Notes: generated from the letters alone by a model not told the origin. A DNA stretch of 64,000 bases from UM-FILTER-42-14 sp964586055 (GCA_964586055.1 CAZPFX010000001.1:1-64000), one strand, 5' to 3'. Shown: positions 31,284 to 40,301, counted from the stretch's first letter. Made by a program: numbers and translations.

Positions 31284-32393
31284 TTGTTAGTTGCTGATGC
31301 CGATCCAAAACGCGATATATTTCAGGTTACTCATGATGAATATGAACAGGGAGTCTTGTGGCTAAAGACATTTTTTGCAGAAATTGTTCGTTCGACTGCC
31401 CAAAAATCCAGTGAATTAGAAGTTTTTGCTGAACCTCTAATCATAATATTGATCGAAATCTTAGATGACCTAGAGGGCAGGGCGAATAAGATGGCAATTT
31501 TCTTTCGCGCTTTGTTGGATAGTTTGTTATCAGAAGAAGCGTTCGAAATATTAGATGAGGAAGCAGAAACAGTTGTATTTGATTTAGAGTCATCAGTAAT
31601 GGAATTAGCCAATTGTGAGGAAGAGCACGAGATATATTTTTCTGTATTTCAAGAAATTGAAAAAATGTTTTTGTTTCAAGAGCTAGAGGGCTTGAATCCA
31701 GATTTAGCTAGTGCAAAAATTGCCGAAAAGTTGGAAAAGTTTTCCATTTTTAAATTTATGACCACTATGAAAGCCGGTCCAAATTCCCAGCATCAAGGGA
31801 AAACTCCCGTTGAGCATACAGCTAGAGCAGTTTATGAGTGGTTCCAAACAGCAAGTACTAGATTTAGTTGTTTGTTAGAGTCCGATGATTCAAGTGATCA
31901 AGAGCTAAACGTTGTGATTAGACAGTTTCGTACCGAGCTCCTTTCTGCAATGAGTCATGACGTTGGCAAGTTTCTTAATCCAAAGTTTGAAGGTCATCAC
32001 AAAATGTCCTGGAAAACTATTGAGCCGACCATTAACTTTATTCTTGGTCGTTTATATAGCGATGAAGAACGCATAATGCAGACAAGACAGTCAATTAAGT
32101 TTTTGATAAATTCTCACGATTTGCCTGGAAATATTGACGCAACAGAGTCTGGGAAACTTGAGGGTCAAGCAAAGAAATATCACTTTTCATGGGCTATAGA
32201 AACTCTTAAAAACTTTGATTTGACTTCTGAAGACATTAGAGCATGGGCGTACTTGCAGAAAGCTGACATGGACTCAATTCCTGGAATGAAAACAGAGTTC
32301 ATGGTAGCAAATTGGGCAATATTTTTGAAGCTGGTGAAGGATCTTGGTTTCTCTGACCTAGCTGATGGGCTAAAACTCGAACTTTCTATTTAA
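31284..32393 (+). CDS. HD-domain protein (putative phosphohydrolase)
   Basis: A 369-aa protein. The N-terminal 160 residues are helical and very acidic with no known domain. The C-terminal part has HD-superfamily features: MSHDVGKFLNPKFEGHHKMSW (His-Asp pair and a second His), INSHDLPGNID and KADMDSIPG. The substrate is unknown; HD proteins often cleave nucleotides or phosphoesters. TTG at 31284 is the start because a strong AGGAGGT lies 6 nt upstream and no ATG is placed better. It is preceded by an unusual structured leader. Confidence 0.72.
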   Translation: MLVADADPKRDIFQVTHDEYEQGVLWLKTFFAEIVRSTAQKSSELEVFAEPLIIILIEILDDLEGRANKMAIFFRALLDSLLSEEAFEILDEEAETVVFDLESSVMELANCEEEHEIYFSVFQEIEKMFLFQELEGLNPDLASAKIAEKLEKFSIFKFMTTMKAGPNSQHQGKTPVEHTARAVYEWFQTASTRFSCLLESDDSSDQELNVVIRQFRTELLSAMSHDVGKFLNPKFEGHHKMSWKTIEPTINFILGRLYSDEERIMQTRQSIKFLINSHDLPGNIDATESGKLEGQAKKYHFSWAIETLKNFDLTSEDIRAWAYLQKADMDSIPGMKTEFMVANWAIFLKLVKDLGFSDLADGLKLELSI

Positions 32394-32402
32394 AAAACCA
32401 TG

Positions 32403-32408
32403 TATACT
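32403..32408 (+). promoter_or_regulatory. Putative -10 element (TATACT) of purB
   Basis: TATACT ends 11 nt before the purB ATG; no Shine-Dalgarno. Confidence 0.45.
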
Positions 32409-32419
32409 GCACCAAGTGC

Positions 32420-33826
32420 ATGACTGAATCCACAGCCCTTTTTGCTCTTACTTCACTTGACGGTCGCTATCAAAATAGCACCAAAAAACTTGCCGAATAT
32501 TTTTCCGAATTTGCTTTAATTAAATACAGAGTTAGAGCGGAGGTAGAGTATTTGTTGGCGTTTGCTGAGATTACTAAAGTTGTTGAAATTTCTAAAAAAG
32601 ATACGAAAAAATTGCGAGATATTTATCTTTCTTTTTCTGAAGAAGATGCTCTTGTAGTAAAAACTCATGAGGCCAAATGTCACCACGATGTCAAAGCTAT
32701 CGAGTATTTTCTTCAGGATAAATTTCGTGAGCTAAGCTGCGAAAATTTGATTCCTTACATTCATATAGGGCTCACCAGCGAAGATACAAATTCAGTTGCG
32801 TACGGCCTTGCTCTAAAAGAGAGCAGAGATGAGATATTATTACCAACTCTTTGGGAGTTGATTGAGAAATTGGCAGATTTTGTGAAACAACATGCCGATT
32901 TACCAATGCTGGCACGAACTCACGGCCAAGCCGCCGTGCCAACGACATTGGGGAAAGAGTACGCTGTGTTTTTATCACGTCTCTTGCCTGAAATTGCCAC
33001 TCTCGCTGAACAACCGATTGCTGCCAAAGTTTCTGGAGCAGTCGGAACTTTTGCTGCTTTAGAACTTGCATATCCGAAAACTGATTGGACAGAATTTGCT
33101 GAAAAATTTCTGGATAGCCTTGACCTAAAAGCTGACCCGCTCAGCACTCAGATTGTTTCGCCAGAATCATACATTCGTCTTTTCCAGAATATGGAGCGCA
33201 TTAATAACATTCTTCTTGATTGTGCTCGCGATTCGTGGCAGTACATCTCCGATGGCTGGCTGGTGCAAACAGTGAAAGCTGGAGAAGTTGGTTCTTCCAC
33301 CATGCCGCAGAAAGTGAACCCAATTGATTTTGAGAATGCAGAAGGGAATTTTGGTCTCGCCAATGCGCTTTTCTCACATTTCAGCGATAAATTGCCGATT
33401 TCAAGACTCCAGCGCGATCTCTCTGATAGCACGGTGAAGCGCTCGATTGGATCAGCCTTTGGTTACTCATTACTTGGTTTTGAGTCTCTAGTTCGTGGAC
33501 TAGGAAAAGTCGCTCCTGATAAAGTTGCCTTAAAGAAATCCTTAGAAAACCACCCAGAAATTATTGCCGAAGGTTTACAGACTTTGCTTAGAGCCGAAGG
33601 CCATGAAGACGCATACGAAGCCCTGAAAAATGTCACACGAGGGAAGAAGATGTTGAGTACTTCTGAACTGCAGGCAATGACAATAAAACTTGCCGCAGGT
33701 GTTTTGACCAAAGAAAAAATCGCCAACCTGACCCAAGAAACATACACTGGCCTTGCGACCAGACTTGCCAAAGAGACTCATAAACTCGTAAACAACTATA
33801 AGAAGGGGAGGAAGCATGCCAAGTAG
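32420..33826 (+). CDS. purB: Adenylosuccinate lyase
   Basis: Splits adenylosuccinate to AMP and fumarate (and SAICAR to AICAR). The 468-aa protein is of the E. coli-like type: SLDGRYQNSTKKLAEYFSE at the N-terminus, TSEDTNSVAYGLAL, the catalytic His region ARTHGQAAVPTTLGKE, and the flexible signature loop GSSTMPQKVNPIDFENAEGN. It overlaps purA by 11 nt, so AMP synthesis from IMP is encoded as one unit. Confidence 0.95.
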   Translation: MTESTALFALTSLDGRYQNSTKKLAEYFSEFALIKYRVRAEVEYLLAFAEITKVVEISKKDTKKLRDIYLSFSEEDALVVKTHEAKCHHDVKAIEYFLQDKFRELSCENLIPYIHIGLTSEDTNSVAYGLALKESRDEILLPTLWELIEKLADFVKQHADLPMLARTHGQAAVPTTLGKEYAVFLSRLLPEIATLAEQPIAAKVSGAVGTFAALELAYPKTDWTEFAEKFLDSLDLKADPLSTQIVSPESYIRLFQNMERINNILLDCARDSWQYISDGWLVQTVKAGEVGSSTMPQKVNPIDFENAEGNFGLANALFSHFSDKLPISRLQRDLSDSTVKRSIGSAFGYSLLGFESLVRGLGKVAPDKVALKKSLENHPEIIAEGLQTLLRAEGHEDAYEALKNVTRGKKMLSTSELQAMTIKLAAGVLTKEKIANLTQETYTGLATRLAKETHKLVNNYKKGRKHAK

Positions 33827-35165
33827 ACCGAACAGTTTTGCCTTTTGTGGAGGCGCTTATGGCGACGAGGGAAAAGGTAGGATTGTCGATCAGTATGTCA
33901 GTGATTATTCGGCCAAGGGTCCGGTTTTCGTTTATCGCGACAATGGCGGCTCTAACGCTGGCCATACGGTGGCATTTGGTAAGACCAAAGTCGCGCTACA
34001 CCAGCTTCTTTCTGGTACTTTTATAGATTCTGCGACGACGATTCTCGGTAAAGGCATGGTTCTACACCCAGGAGATCTTCTAGAGGAAATTGCGGTGGTG
34101 AAGAAGGCTGCTGGCGGGACAATTCCAGCCAAAGTTTTCATTGATGAAATGGCGGTGGTTCTTCTAGATACGCACAGAGCTTATGAGGCAGTTCTACAGG
34201 ACTGGCACACGGGGAATCGTGGCACGACGGGCCGGGGAATTTCGCCAGCTTACGTAGACGTTTTACTCAGACACCCAATTCGCATGCGCGATTTTAAGCC
34301 TTTTGACAGTGAAAAACTAGCTAAGCATTACAGACTTTATAGAGATATGTGCAAAGGGCTTGGCCAAGATATCGCGGAAAAAGAGGTATCTACTATGAAT
34401 GGTCCGAAGCAAAAAGTCGGTACAGAGAAAGAATTTGTCGCCAGGGTGAAGGCGCAAGCCGCAGAACTAAAGCAGTATATTAGCGGAGTTTTTGATCTTC
34501 TTTCCGATGCTTGGTCAGATAAAAAAACTGCATTTGTTTTTGAGAAAGGTCAAGCGATTGGCCTCGATGTCCGTTGGGCAGCTTATCCAGATTTCACCGC
34601 TTCCGACACCACCTTCCATGGAATTTTGGGATCGACTGAGGGAATTGTGAATCCGAATGAGATAGAAATTCGCGCCGGTGTGGTTAAGGCGACCTACATG
34701 TCGAGCGTCGGAGTCCGTCAGCTCCCAAGTGAAATGGACGAGGCGCACGCTCACCAGATCCGTGAGGATGCTGATGAGTACGGGGCGACGACGAAACGCC
34801 CGCGAGATATTCTGTACTTCGATGTGCCGGCAGTTTCTTTTTTCACTAGAGTTGGGAATCTTTCACACGTGGTTGCGACGCACATGGATATTGTTTATCC
34901 AAACGAGCCGATTAAAGTTTGTGTGGGGTATACGCAGAATGGCAAAAAAGTAGGCTATCGCCCAGATCAGCTTTATCTAAATACTGTCAAAGCAGTTTAT
35001 CGTGAGTTCGCACCTTGGGATGTTAAAGCTCTCAAAGCCGCAAAAACGAAGGCAGAACTTCCAAAAGAAGCACGAGACTACATTAAGTTTTTAGAGAAAG
35101 AACTCGGCGTGCCGATGCTGATGATTACTACTGGGGCGAAGAGGAGTGAGGGGGTGAGATTCTAG
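33816..35165 (+). CDS. purA: Divergent adenylosuccinate synthetase (PurA family)
   Basis: A 449-aa PurA homologue that would join IMP and aspartate with GTP. Recognisable blocks are GAYGDEGKGRIVDQYV (usually QWGDEGKGK), DNGGSNAGHTV, GTTGRGISPAYVD, AYPDFTASDTT and YGATTKRPRDILYFD. Several usually invariant stretches are altered: EGAQG reads EKGQA, the TGRRRR loop reads TKRPRD, and the C-terminal STGPDR reads TTGAKR. Overlap with purB supports a true AMP-pathway role, but altered substrate handling is possible. Confidence 0.85.
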   Translation: MPSRPNSFAFCGGAYGDEGKGRIVDQYVSDYSAKGPVFVYRDNGGSNAGHTVAFGKTKVALHQLLSGTFIDSATTILGKGMVLHPGDLLEEIAVVKKAAGGTIPAKVFIDEMAVVLLDTHRAYEAVLQDWHTGNRGTTGRGISPAYVDVLLRHPIRMRDFKPFDSEKLAKHYRLYRDMCKGLGQDIAEKEVSTMNGPKQKVGTEKEFVARVKAQAAELKQYISGVFDLLSDAWSDKKTAFVFEKGQAIGLDVRWAAYPDFTASDTTFHGILGSTEGIVNPNEIEIRAGVVKATYMSSVGVRQLPSEMDEAHAHQIREDADEYGATTKRPRDILYFDVPAVSFFTRVGNLSHVVATHMDIVYPNEPIKVCVGYTQNGKKVGYRPDQLYLNTVKAVYREFAPWDVKALKAAKTKAELPKEARDYIKFLEKELGVPMLMITTGAKRSEGVRF

Positions 35166-35341
35166 TAGAAGCCAAGTCGGATTTATGCTAGTCTACCTCA
35201 TCTTATGATACTTCGAATTTACCATGATTAAATCCTCCCTCCCATCCCACACCTCCCGTTCCACAGCCTGACAAATCTTTCTTTGTATTTGTAATTGTCC
35301 CGTGTGCTAAACTCGGGTCATAGGTTGTTTGAAAGGAAGAA
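35166..35341. other. Intergenic region purA-glyA (176 nt)
   Basis: A pyrimidine-rich stretch (about 35230-35275) is followed by a possible promoter. TAAACT at 35311-35316 is the likely -10 element of glyA. A CCCG/CGGG pair flanks it. GGAAG just before 35342 is the glyA Shine-Dalgarno. An 8-codon frame from 35204 is not convincing as a gene. Confidence 0.35.
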
Positions 35342-36658
35342 ATGAAGAAAGATATAGTTTACAGTTTGGTCGCCAAGGAGCTTAGGCGCCAAAAAGAAAT
35401 GATTGGGCTCATTCCATCGGAAAATACAGTTTCGCCAGAGGTTTCTCGGGTGTTGTCGTCGTGTTTGTCAAATAAATACTCGGAAGGGTATGCGGGCAGG
35501 CGCTACTATGAGGGGAATCAGGTAATTGATCAGATTGAGTTTTTGGCGATGGACCGAATAAAGAAATTATTCGCCGTGCCGTATGTGAATATTCAGCCAT
35601 ATTCGGGAAGTCCAGCCAATTTTGCCATTTATTTTGCCTTGATGCAGCCGGGAGATACTCTGATGGGGCTAAAACTCTCGATGGGTGGGCATCTTACTCA
35701 CGGTCATCCAAAAGTGACGGCTTCGGGGAGATTCTATAACTCTGTTCAGTACGGGGTGAAGAAAAACGCTCGCATCGATTTCGCAGAAGTTGAAAAATTA
35801 GCTAAAAAACATAAGCCAAAAGTGATTGTGGCTGGAAACACAGCTTATCCTTTTGAGATCGATTTTAAGAAATTCAGAAAAATCGCTGACATGGTTGGCG
35901 CATGGCTTGTGGCAGATATTTCTCATGTGACTGGGTTGGTTGTCGCTGGTGAGCACATGTCTCCAGTGCCTTACGCAGATGTGATTATGAGTACGACTCA
36001 CAAGACCTTTCGTGGTCCACGTGGAGCGATGATTCTCGTCACTGATCGTGGGATGGAACGTGATCCAGATCTTGGGAAAAAGATTGACTCAGCCATTATT
36101 CCAGGCCTTCAGGGTGGTCCACACAATGCCACCACGGCTGCGATCGCTATTGCTGCCGCTGAGGCGAACGCGCCTAAGTTTAAAAAATACGCCCAGCAGG
36201 TTCGTAAGAACGCGACCGTCTTGGCAGAGCGACTCATGAAAAATGGTATTTCTTTGGTCGGGGCAGGGACGGAAACGCACCTGATGGTCATTGATCTGAC
36301 TAAGTATGGTCCAGGTCTTGGCACCCAGGCCGCTTTTGCCATGGATGTGGCTGGTATGTATGCCAACAGGAACACGGTCCCAGAAGAGCAGGGCTCGCCA
36401 TTTTATCCGTCCGGAATTCGCATTGGCACGCCCCTGGTGACTTCTCGCGGTATGAAAGAGAGAGAGATGAAAAAGATCGCTGACTGGATCACTGAGGTGA
36501 TTCTTCATGTCAAAGATCAACCGCTTCCTGCTGATAAAAAAGAACGAGCAGTTTTCCTGAAAGAGTTCCGAAAAAATGCTTTGAAGGATCCAGTACTAAA
36601 GAAAATCAGACGAGAAGTGAAAGCTTTGACGGCTGGGTTTCCATTATTTCAGTCTTAA
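35342..36658 (+). CDS. glyA: Serine hydroxymethyltransferase
   Basis: PLP enzyme converting serine and tetrahydrofolate to glycine and 5,10-methylene-THF. The 438-aa protein starts with the family pattern RRQKEMIGLIPSENTVSPEV, has YAGRRYYEGNQVIDQIE, the Asp/His cofactor contacts in LVADISHVTGLV, and the PLP lysine in MSTTHKTFRGPRG. Supplies one-carbon units used by folD (42 kb) and thymidylate or formyl-Met synthesis. Confidence 0.96.
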   Translation: MKKDIVYSLVAKELRRQKEMIGLIPSENTVSPEVSRVLSSCLSNKYSEGYAGRRYYEGNQVIDQIEFLAMDRIKKLFAVPYVNIQPYSGSPANFAIYFALMQPGDTLMGLKLSMGGHLTHGHPKVTASGRFYNSVQYGVKKNARIDFAEVEKLAKKHKPKVIVAGNTAYPFEIDFKKFRKIADMVGAWLVADISHVTGLVVAGEHMSPVPYADVIMSTTHKTFRGPRGAMILVTDRGMERDPDLGKKIDSAIIPGLQGGPHNATTAAIAIAAAEANAPKFKKYAQQVRKNATVLAERLMKNGISLVGAGTETHLMVIDLTKYGPGLGTQAAFAMDVAGMYANRNTVPEEQGSPFYPSGIRIGTPLVTSRGMKEREMKKIADWITEVILHVKDQPLPADKKERAVFLKEFRKNALKDPVLKKIRREVKALTAGFPLFQS

Positions 36659-36665
36659 GGAAAAA

Positions 36666-37486
36666 ATGAAAATTCAGAAATTTGACCTTCTTGTCGCGCT
36701 TTATACTTTATGCATCATGGTGGCGGAGCTAATGGGCGGGAAAACAATTCCACTTATTAATATTGGCTCGATTCACTTAAGTGCCAGCGTGGCGATTTTT
36801 GTGATTCCGCTTTTATTCACTATCAACGATGTGATTACGGAAGTTTATGGTCCGGAGCGGACACGCAGCGTGATTCGCTCTGGTTTAATCATGATTTTCT
36901 TGGTTATGCTGGCTTCACTGTTTTTCACTTGGCTGCCGCCTTCTGGGAGATTTGCTGCATCAGAAGCTGCCTACGACACTATTTTTGGTCTGTCAGCAAG
37001 AATCTCTGCTGCGAGCCTGACTGCTTTCGCTTTGGCGGAGTTCTTGGACGTGGCCATCTTCGTGAGGCTAAAAAAGAAAATGGGCAAGCACGCGCTTTGG
37101 TTTCGCAATAACGTCTCGAACTTTGGAGCCCAACTTATCGACACTGTCGTCTTCATGACTTTGGCNNNNNNNNNNNNNNNNNNNNNNNNNNNNNNNNNNN
37201 NNNNNNNNNNNNNNNNNNNNNNNNNNNNNNNNNNNNNNNNNNNNNNNNNNNNNNNNNNNNNNNNNACGTCTCGAACTTTGGAGCCCAACTTATCGACACT
37301 GTCGTCTTCATGACTTTGGCATTCTATGTTTTTGGCACGCCGATAGGGGAGAATGTGACCTTTTTGTTCGGACTGATTTTGCCGTACTGGCTTCTGAAGT
37401 GTGCTTTGTCGGTGATCGAGACACCGTTGGTGTATCTTGGCATAAAGTGGCTTAAAAGTGACATTGAATCGGGAAAAAAGCAATGA
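36666..37486 (+). CDS. yhhQ: Queuosine precursor transporter (YhhQ/QPTR family), split by an assembly gap
   Basis: An inner-membrane VUT-family transporter that imports a queuosine precursor such as preQ1 or preQ0. Family-like segments: AELMGGKTIPL near the N-terminus, LFTINDVITEVYGPERTRSVI and FRNNVSNFGAQLIDTVVFM. A 100-N gap (37166-37265) flanked by an exact 55-bp duplication interrupts it. Removing 155 nt restores a continuous 221-aa protein ending GIKWLKSDIESGKKQ, so the gene is almost certainly intact. It overlaps the next gene by 4 nt. It complements tgt at 44.2 kb. Confidence 0.88.
37111..37165 (+). repeat. Left copy of a 55-bp duplication flanking an N gap
   Basis: Identical to 37266-37320. 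The two copies flank exactly 100 N. They are the overlapping ends of two contigs that were scaffolded rather than merged. Confidence 0.95.
37166..37265. other. Assembly gap of 100 N (spurious)
   Basis: 100 N between two identical 55-bp sequences inside yhhQ. The true gap length is probably zero after merging the copies, because the reading frame then closes perfectly. Confidence 0.95.
37266..37320 (+). repeat. Right copy of a 55-bp duplication flanking an N gap
   Basis: Exact copy of 37111-37165; see the gap entry. Confidence 0.95.
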
Positions 37487-38007
37487 AGATAACTCTTGCC
37501 ATGGTGATGTCGGCCGACGGCAGAACGACCAGGGGAGATGACCCGAATATCTATTCTTGGACTTCACCAGAAGATCAGGAGCATTTTTTCTCACTCATTG
37601 CTGAAAATAATCTGATTATCATGGGCAGAAAAACCTATGAGTCTGCAGCCGAGAAGATTCGACTTGCTCCCGAGAGGCTCAGGGTAGTGATGACAAAAAG
37701 TCCAGATTCGTATGCCGATTTTGTAGTCAAAGGCCAGTTGGAGTTTAGTGATGAAGAGCCCGCGGCACTGATTGATCGACTAGATGAGAAGGGCTTTGCT
37801 CATGCTTTACTTGTCGGTGGCGAAACCCTGAGCTGGCATTTTCTAAAAGCAGGACTAGTTGACGAGCTTCTTCTGACAGTAGAGCCACAACTTTTTGGCT
37901 CAGGGGCTGGGCTTTTCAGCGGTCCACTTGATTCTTTGAGGCTAGAGCTTCTTGAACAAAAACAACTTAATGAGCAAGGTACGGTCTTATTTAGATATAA
38001 GGTATAA
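37483..38007 (+). CDS. RibD C-terminal/DHFR-like reductase
   Basis: A 174-aa protein of the dihydrofolate-reductase-like RibD_C fold: ITLAMVMSADGRTTRG at the N-terminus, LIIMGRKTYESA (the NADPH-binding segment), ALLVGGETLSWHFLKAGLVDELLLTV and a final FRYKV strand. True DHFR for THF regeneration or a RibD-like reductase are both possible; the VGGETLSWHFLKAGLVDEL pattern leans to RibD_C. Neighbouring glyA and folD make a folate role attractive. ATGA overlap with yhhQ. Confidence 0.78.
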   Translation: MKITLAMVMSADGRTTRGDDPNIYSWTSPEDQEHFFSLIAENNLIIMGRKTYESAAEKIRLAPERLRVVMTKSPDSYADFVVKGQLEFSDEEPAALIDRLDEKGFAHALLVGGETLSWHFLKAGLVDELLLTVEPQLFGSGAGLFSGPLDSLRLELLEQKQLNEQGTVLFRYKV

Positions 38008-38008
38008 T
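38003..38008 (+). promoter_or_regulatory. Putative -10 element (TATAAT) of the 69-aa gene
   Basis: A perfect TATAAT overlapping the stop of the DHFR-like gene and ending 6 nt before the ATG at 38015; leaderless candidate. Confidence 0.5.
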
Positions 38009-38014
38009 AATCAT

Positions 38015-38224
38015 ATGAGAAATTGGTCGACAGATACGAGTAAAATGAACAAAAATTCATTGGAATACCAGACTTGGAAGCTTGAAAACCAAATAAATTT
38101 TGGTTTAGAGAATGGTGAGAAATTGCAAAGATCAAATCTCTCACTTTTACTTCCAAAAATAAATATAGACGAACACAAAAGAACTTTTCTGCAATTTATT
38201 CTCAATCATGCTCAAGCCAACTAA
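38015..38224 (+). CDS. Small hypothetical protein (69 aa)
   Basis: A hydrophilic 69-aa protein starting MRNWSTDTSKMNKNS, with a Leu-rich helix near the C-terminus (RTFLQFILNHAQAN). No family recognised. A perfect TATAAT lies 6 nt before the ATG, and the last 17 nt overlap the start of nfo, so it may be transcribed together with nfo. Confidence 0.6.
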   Translation: MRNWSTDTSKMNKNSLEYQTWKLENQINFGLENGEKLQRSNLSLLLPKINIDEHKRTFLQFILNHAQAN

Positions 38225-39107
38225 AATAAACAGAAAAATTGGAGCTCATGTATCCGCAGCCGGAGGCATAGATAAGGCCATCGTTCGGGTCTCCGAAATC
38301 GGTGGAAATTGTCTCCAACTTTTTTCTGGTAGTCCGCGCGTTTGGGCGAAGAAATCTTTAGAAGAACATCCGGTAGATAAATTTGACTCGAATAGAAAAA
38401 AATACAATGTCTCACCAATCTTTACACATGCCCTTTATCTAGTGAATTTAGCCTCCGACAAGGAAGAAAACATTCGTAAGTCTTTCGCGTCCTTAAAGTA
38501 CGAACTGGAGTTCGATAGTCTCATAAAAGGATCGGGAATTATTGTTCATTTGGGCAGCCATCAGGGTCGAGGTTGGGATGATTCTCGCGAGCAGATTGTG
38601 GGTCACATTGATCAGCTACTTTCAGAGACACCAGATGACTCAACATTCCTAATTGAAAACTCAGCAGGGCAGAATGGCAAAATAGCTTCTAATCTTGAAG
38701 AAATTCGTTGGTTATTTGATGAGTTGGAGAAAAGAAATAAGTGGGTGAGTAAGGGAAGACTAGCCTGGTGCTTTGATACTTGCCACGCCTTTGCTACTGG
38801 ATATCGCTTGGGAGATCCGGCCAAAATTGCCAAAGATGAAAAATCAGCTATTAAGGCTATTAGCGATCTGAAGCTTTGGGAGACTCTGAAAGTTATTCAT
38901 GTTAATGACAGCAAAGACCCATTTGGTAGTGGGCGAGACAGGCACGATAATATCGGTGATGGCACGATTCCAGCTCACGAACTAAAATTTTTCCTGAATT
39001 ACGAGAAGCTTACTGGAATTCCACTTATTCTCGAGGTGCCTGGGATTGATAAGAAGGGGCCGGATAAGGAGAATGTTGAGAGAGTAAAAACACTAATAAA
39101 AAACTAA
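38208..39107 (+). CDS. nfo: Endonuclease IV (AP endonuclease)
   Basis: Cuts 5' to abasic sites in base excision repair. The 299-aa TIM barrel has the trinuclear-zinc motifs KIGAHVSAAGGIDKA, IIVHLGSHQG, LIENSAGQ, WCFDTCHAFATGY, VIHVNDSKDPFGSGRDRHDN and LILEVPG. Normal length. Together with the AlkD-like glycosylase at 6 kb it gives part of an alkylation/base excision pathway. Confidence 0.96.
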   Translation: MLKPTKINRKIGAHVSAAGGIDKAIVRVSEIGGNCLQLFSGSPRVWAKKSLEEHPVDKFDSNRKKYNVSPIFTHALYLVNLASDKEENIRKSFASLKYELEFDSLIKGSGIIVHLGSHQGRGWDDSREQIVGHIDQLLSETPDDSTFLIENSAGQNGKIASNLEEIRWLFDELEKRNKWVSKGRLAWCFDTCHAFATGYRLGDPAKIAKDEKSAIKAISDLKLWETLKVIHVNDSKDPFGSGRDRHDNIGDGTIPAHELKFFLNYEKLTGIPLILEVPGIDKKGPDKENVERVKTLIKN

Positions 39108-40153
39108 ATCAAATAGTCAGTTATTTGTTTTTTAATTTTCTCTAAGTTTATGGTGAACTCAACACTTGAGCTATCTTCTGGAACATGGCTTTTATTGGCG
39201 AATTTTTGAACATTTGCTAGAGATGGAGCGTTGTGAGACATCACTGATGCAGTAAGATTTTGAAGAGTTGGTATCCCAGCAGAAATAACAATCCCAACTT
39301 CTGAAAGAAGTTTGCCCAGCCCCATATTGGGAGGCCAAACTCCCATACCCACTGTTGTGGAGGTCATATCTTCTGAAAATGATGAAGACATGTGTCCTAG
39401 GGGCACATGTGGGTCGCCAGGGCAGACTGCCCAGAGAACGGTTCTATTTTCAGGATTTGAGAAATAATGAATAAATTCTCGAATTGAAACAGTTCTTCCT
39501 GAATCACTCGTAAAAGGAGTGTTCGGGTGTAACACATCTTTGTGTGCAGAAAAAAAATGTTTGAAATGTAGTTCTAAATTATTTAAATGCTGACTTGAGT
39601 CATAATAGGCAAGTAAAGCCGACATGTCTTTAATTTTGATACCGAATGGGACAACGTAGACGGGACTGTCTGATCCTTTCAGCAGAGGATGGTCGCCTTG
39701 AAATAGCCACGGACTAATCAATATTGGTTTCGTGTGAAGATTGAACAGGGATGTAATTTGGAGGGTATCGATAAGGTTGCGGGCCAATAATTTCAAGATA
39801 TCTTGATTTGGTCTTTGAGTGATATATCCAAGATGTAGTCTGTGAACAGTCTCTAATATGGCTTCCGCTTGAGGAGATTTTAACCCATGGGTATAGATAC
39901 TTCGAAGTGCTGTTTGATAAGCTACAAGATCAGTTGGTGATTCCCTAATAATTTCAGGGAGTTGTTCAGTCAGGTATTCTAAATATTCTGGCGAGTCTTT
40001 TAAGAACCTTGACATTCCACCAAAGGCAATGCCGGATAATAATTCAACGAGCCTATCTCTGCTTAAAACTTCATTATTGCGATCTTGCTCTTTAGGATTA
40101 ATCACAGGTTTAATGGTACACGATAGATCTGCCACTTGCCCAACACATCTCAA
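39104..40153 (-). CDS. Hypothetical protein, family unknown
   Basis: A protein of up to 349 aa, apparently soluble, with a helical N-terminal half (about 40-150) and a mixed C-terminal half (ILISPWLFQGDHPLLKG, VYVVPFGIKIKDM, LWAVCPGDPHVPLGHMS, GVWPPNMGLGKLLSEVGIVISAG). No known family recognised. The frame opens at a TTG (40153) and the true start is uncertain; a GTG near residue 17 or an ATG near residue 47 are alternatives. It overlaps the end of nfo by 4 nt and is transcribed away from the cobalamin riboswitch. Confidence 0.6.
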   Translation of the reverse strand: MRCVGQVADLSCTIKPVINPKEQDRNNEVLSRDRLVELLSGIAFGGMSRFLKDSPEYLEYLTEQLPEIIRESPTDLVAYQTALRSIYTHGLKSPQAEAILETVHRLHLGYITQRPNQDILKLLARNLIDTLQITSLFNLHTKPILISPWLFQGDHPLLKGSDSPVYVVPFGIKIKDMSALLAYYDSSQHLNNLELHFKHFFSAHKDVLHPNTPFTSDSGRTVSIREFIHYFSNPENRTVLWAVCPGDPHVPLGHMSSSFSEDMTSTTVGMGVWPPNMGLGKLLSEVGIVISAGIPTLQNLTASVMSHNAPSLANVQKFANKSHVPEDSSSVEFTINLEKIKKQITDYLI

Positions 40154-40245
40154 AACTGCTATGTTTCACTTGCTGTGGAACACGGTGTGAATCCGTGACT
40201 GTGCCGCAACGGTATTGGCGAAAGCCTGAGTCCGATCTTCAGCAC
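40153..40245 (+). promoter_or_regulatory. Cobalamin riboswitch
   Basis: Core segments match the cobalamin riboswitch in order: TTCACTTGCTG, GGAACACGGTG, GAATCCGTGACTG, the L5 loop GCCGCAACGGTA, and GAAAGCCTGAGTCCGATC. TGCTG (40171-40175) pairs with CAGCA (40240-40244) to close the core. An intrinsic terminator follows at 40279-40301, so ligand binding probably stops transcription of the downstream transport genes. The boundaries are approximate. Confidence 0.82.
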
Positions 40246-40278
40246 ACTACAATCTGACGCGCATCGGGACATTGGTTT

Positions 40279-40301
40279 GCTCCCTCTTTCGGGAGCTTTT
40301 T
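40279..40301 (+). terminator. Intrinsic terminator downstream of the cobalamin riboswitch
   Basis: GCTCCC-TCTTTC-GGGAGC followed by TTTTT. It sits between the aptamer and the first gene, the usual expression platform. Confidence 0.88.

Noticed and set aside
35204..35230. Eight-codon frame upstream of glyA considered as a leader peptide
   Set aside because: No Gly or Ser codon run and no terminator follows it.
37266..37313. C-terminal tail of yhhQ read out of frame after the gap
   Set aside because: Product of the spurious 100-N insertion; the true continuation is in another frame relative to the gap.
36971..37594. 207-aa minus-strand frame spanning the N gap
   Set aside because: Antisense shadow of yhhQ made longer by the run of N.
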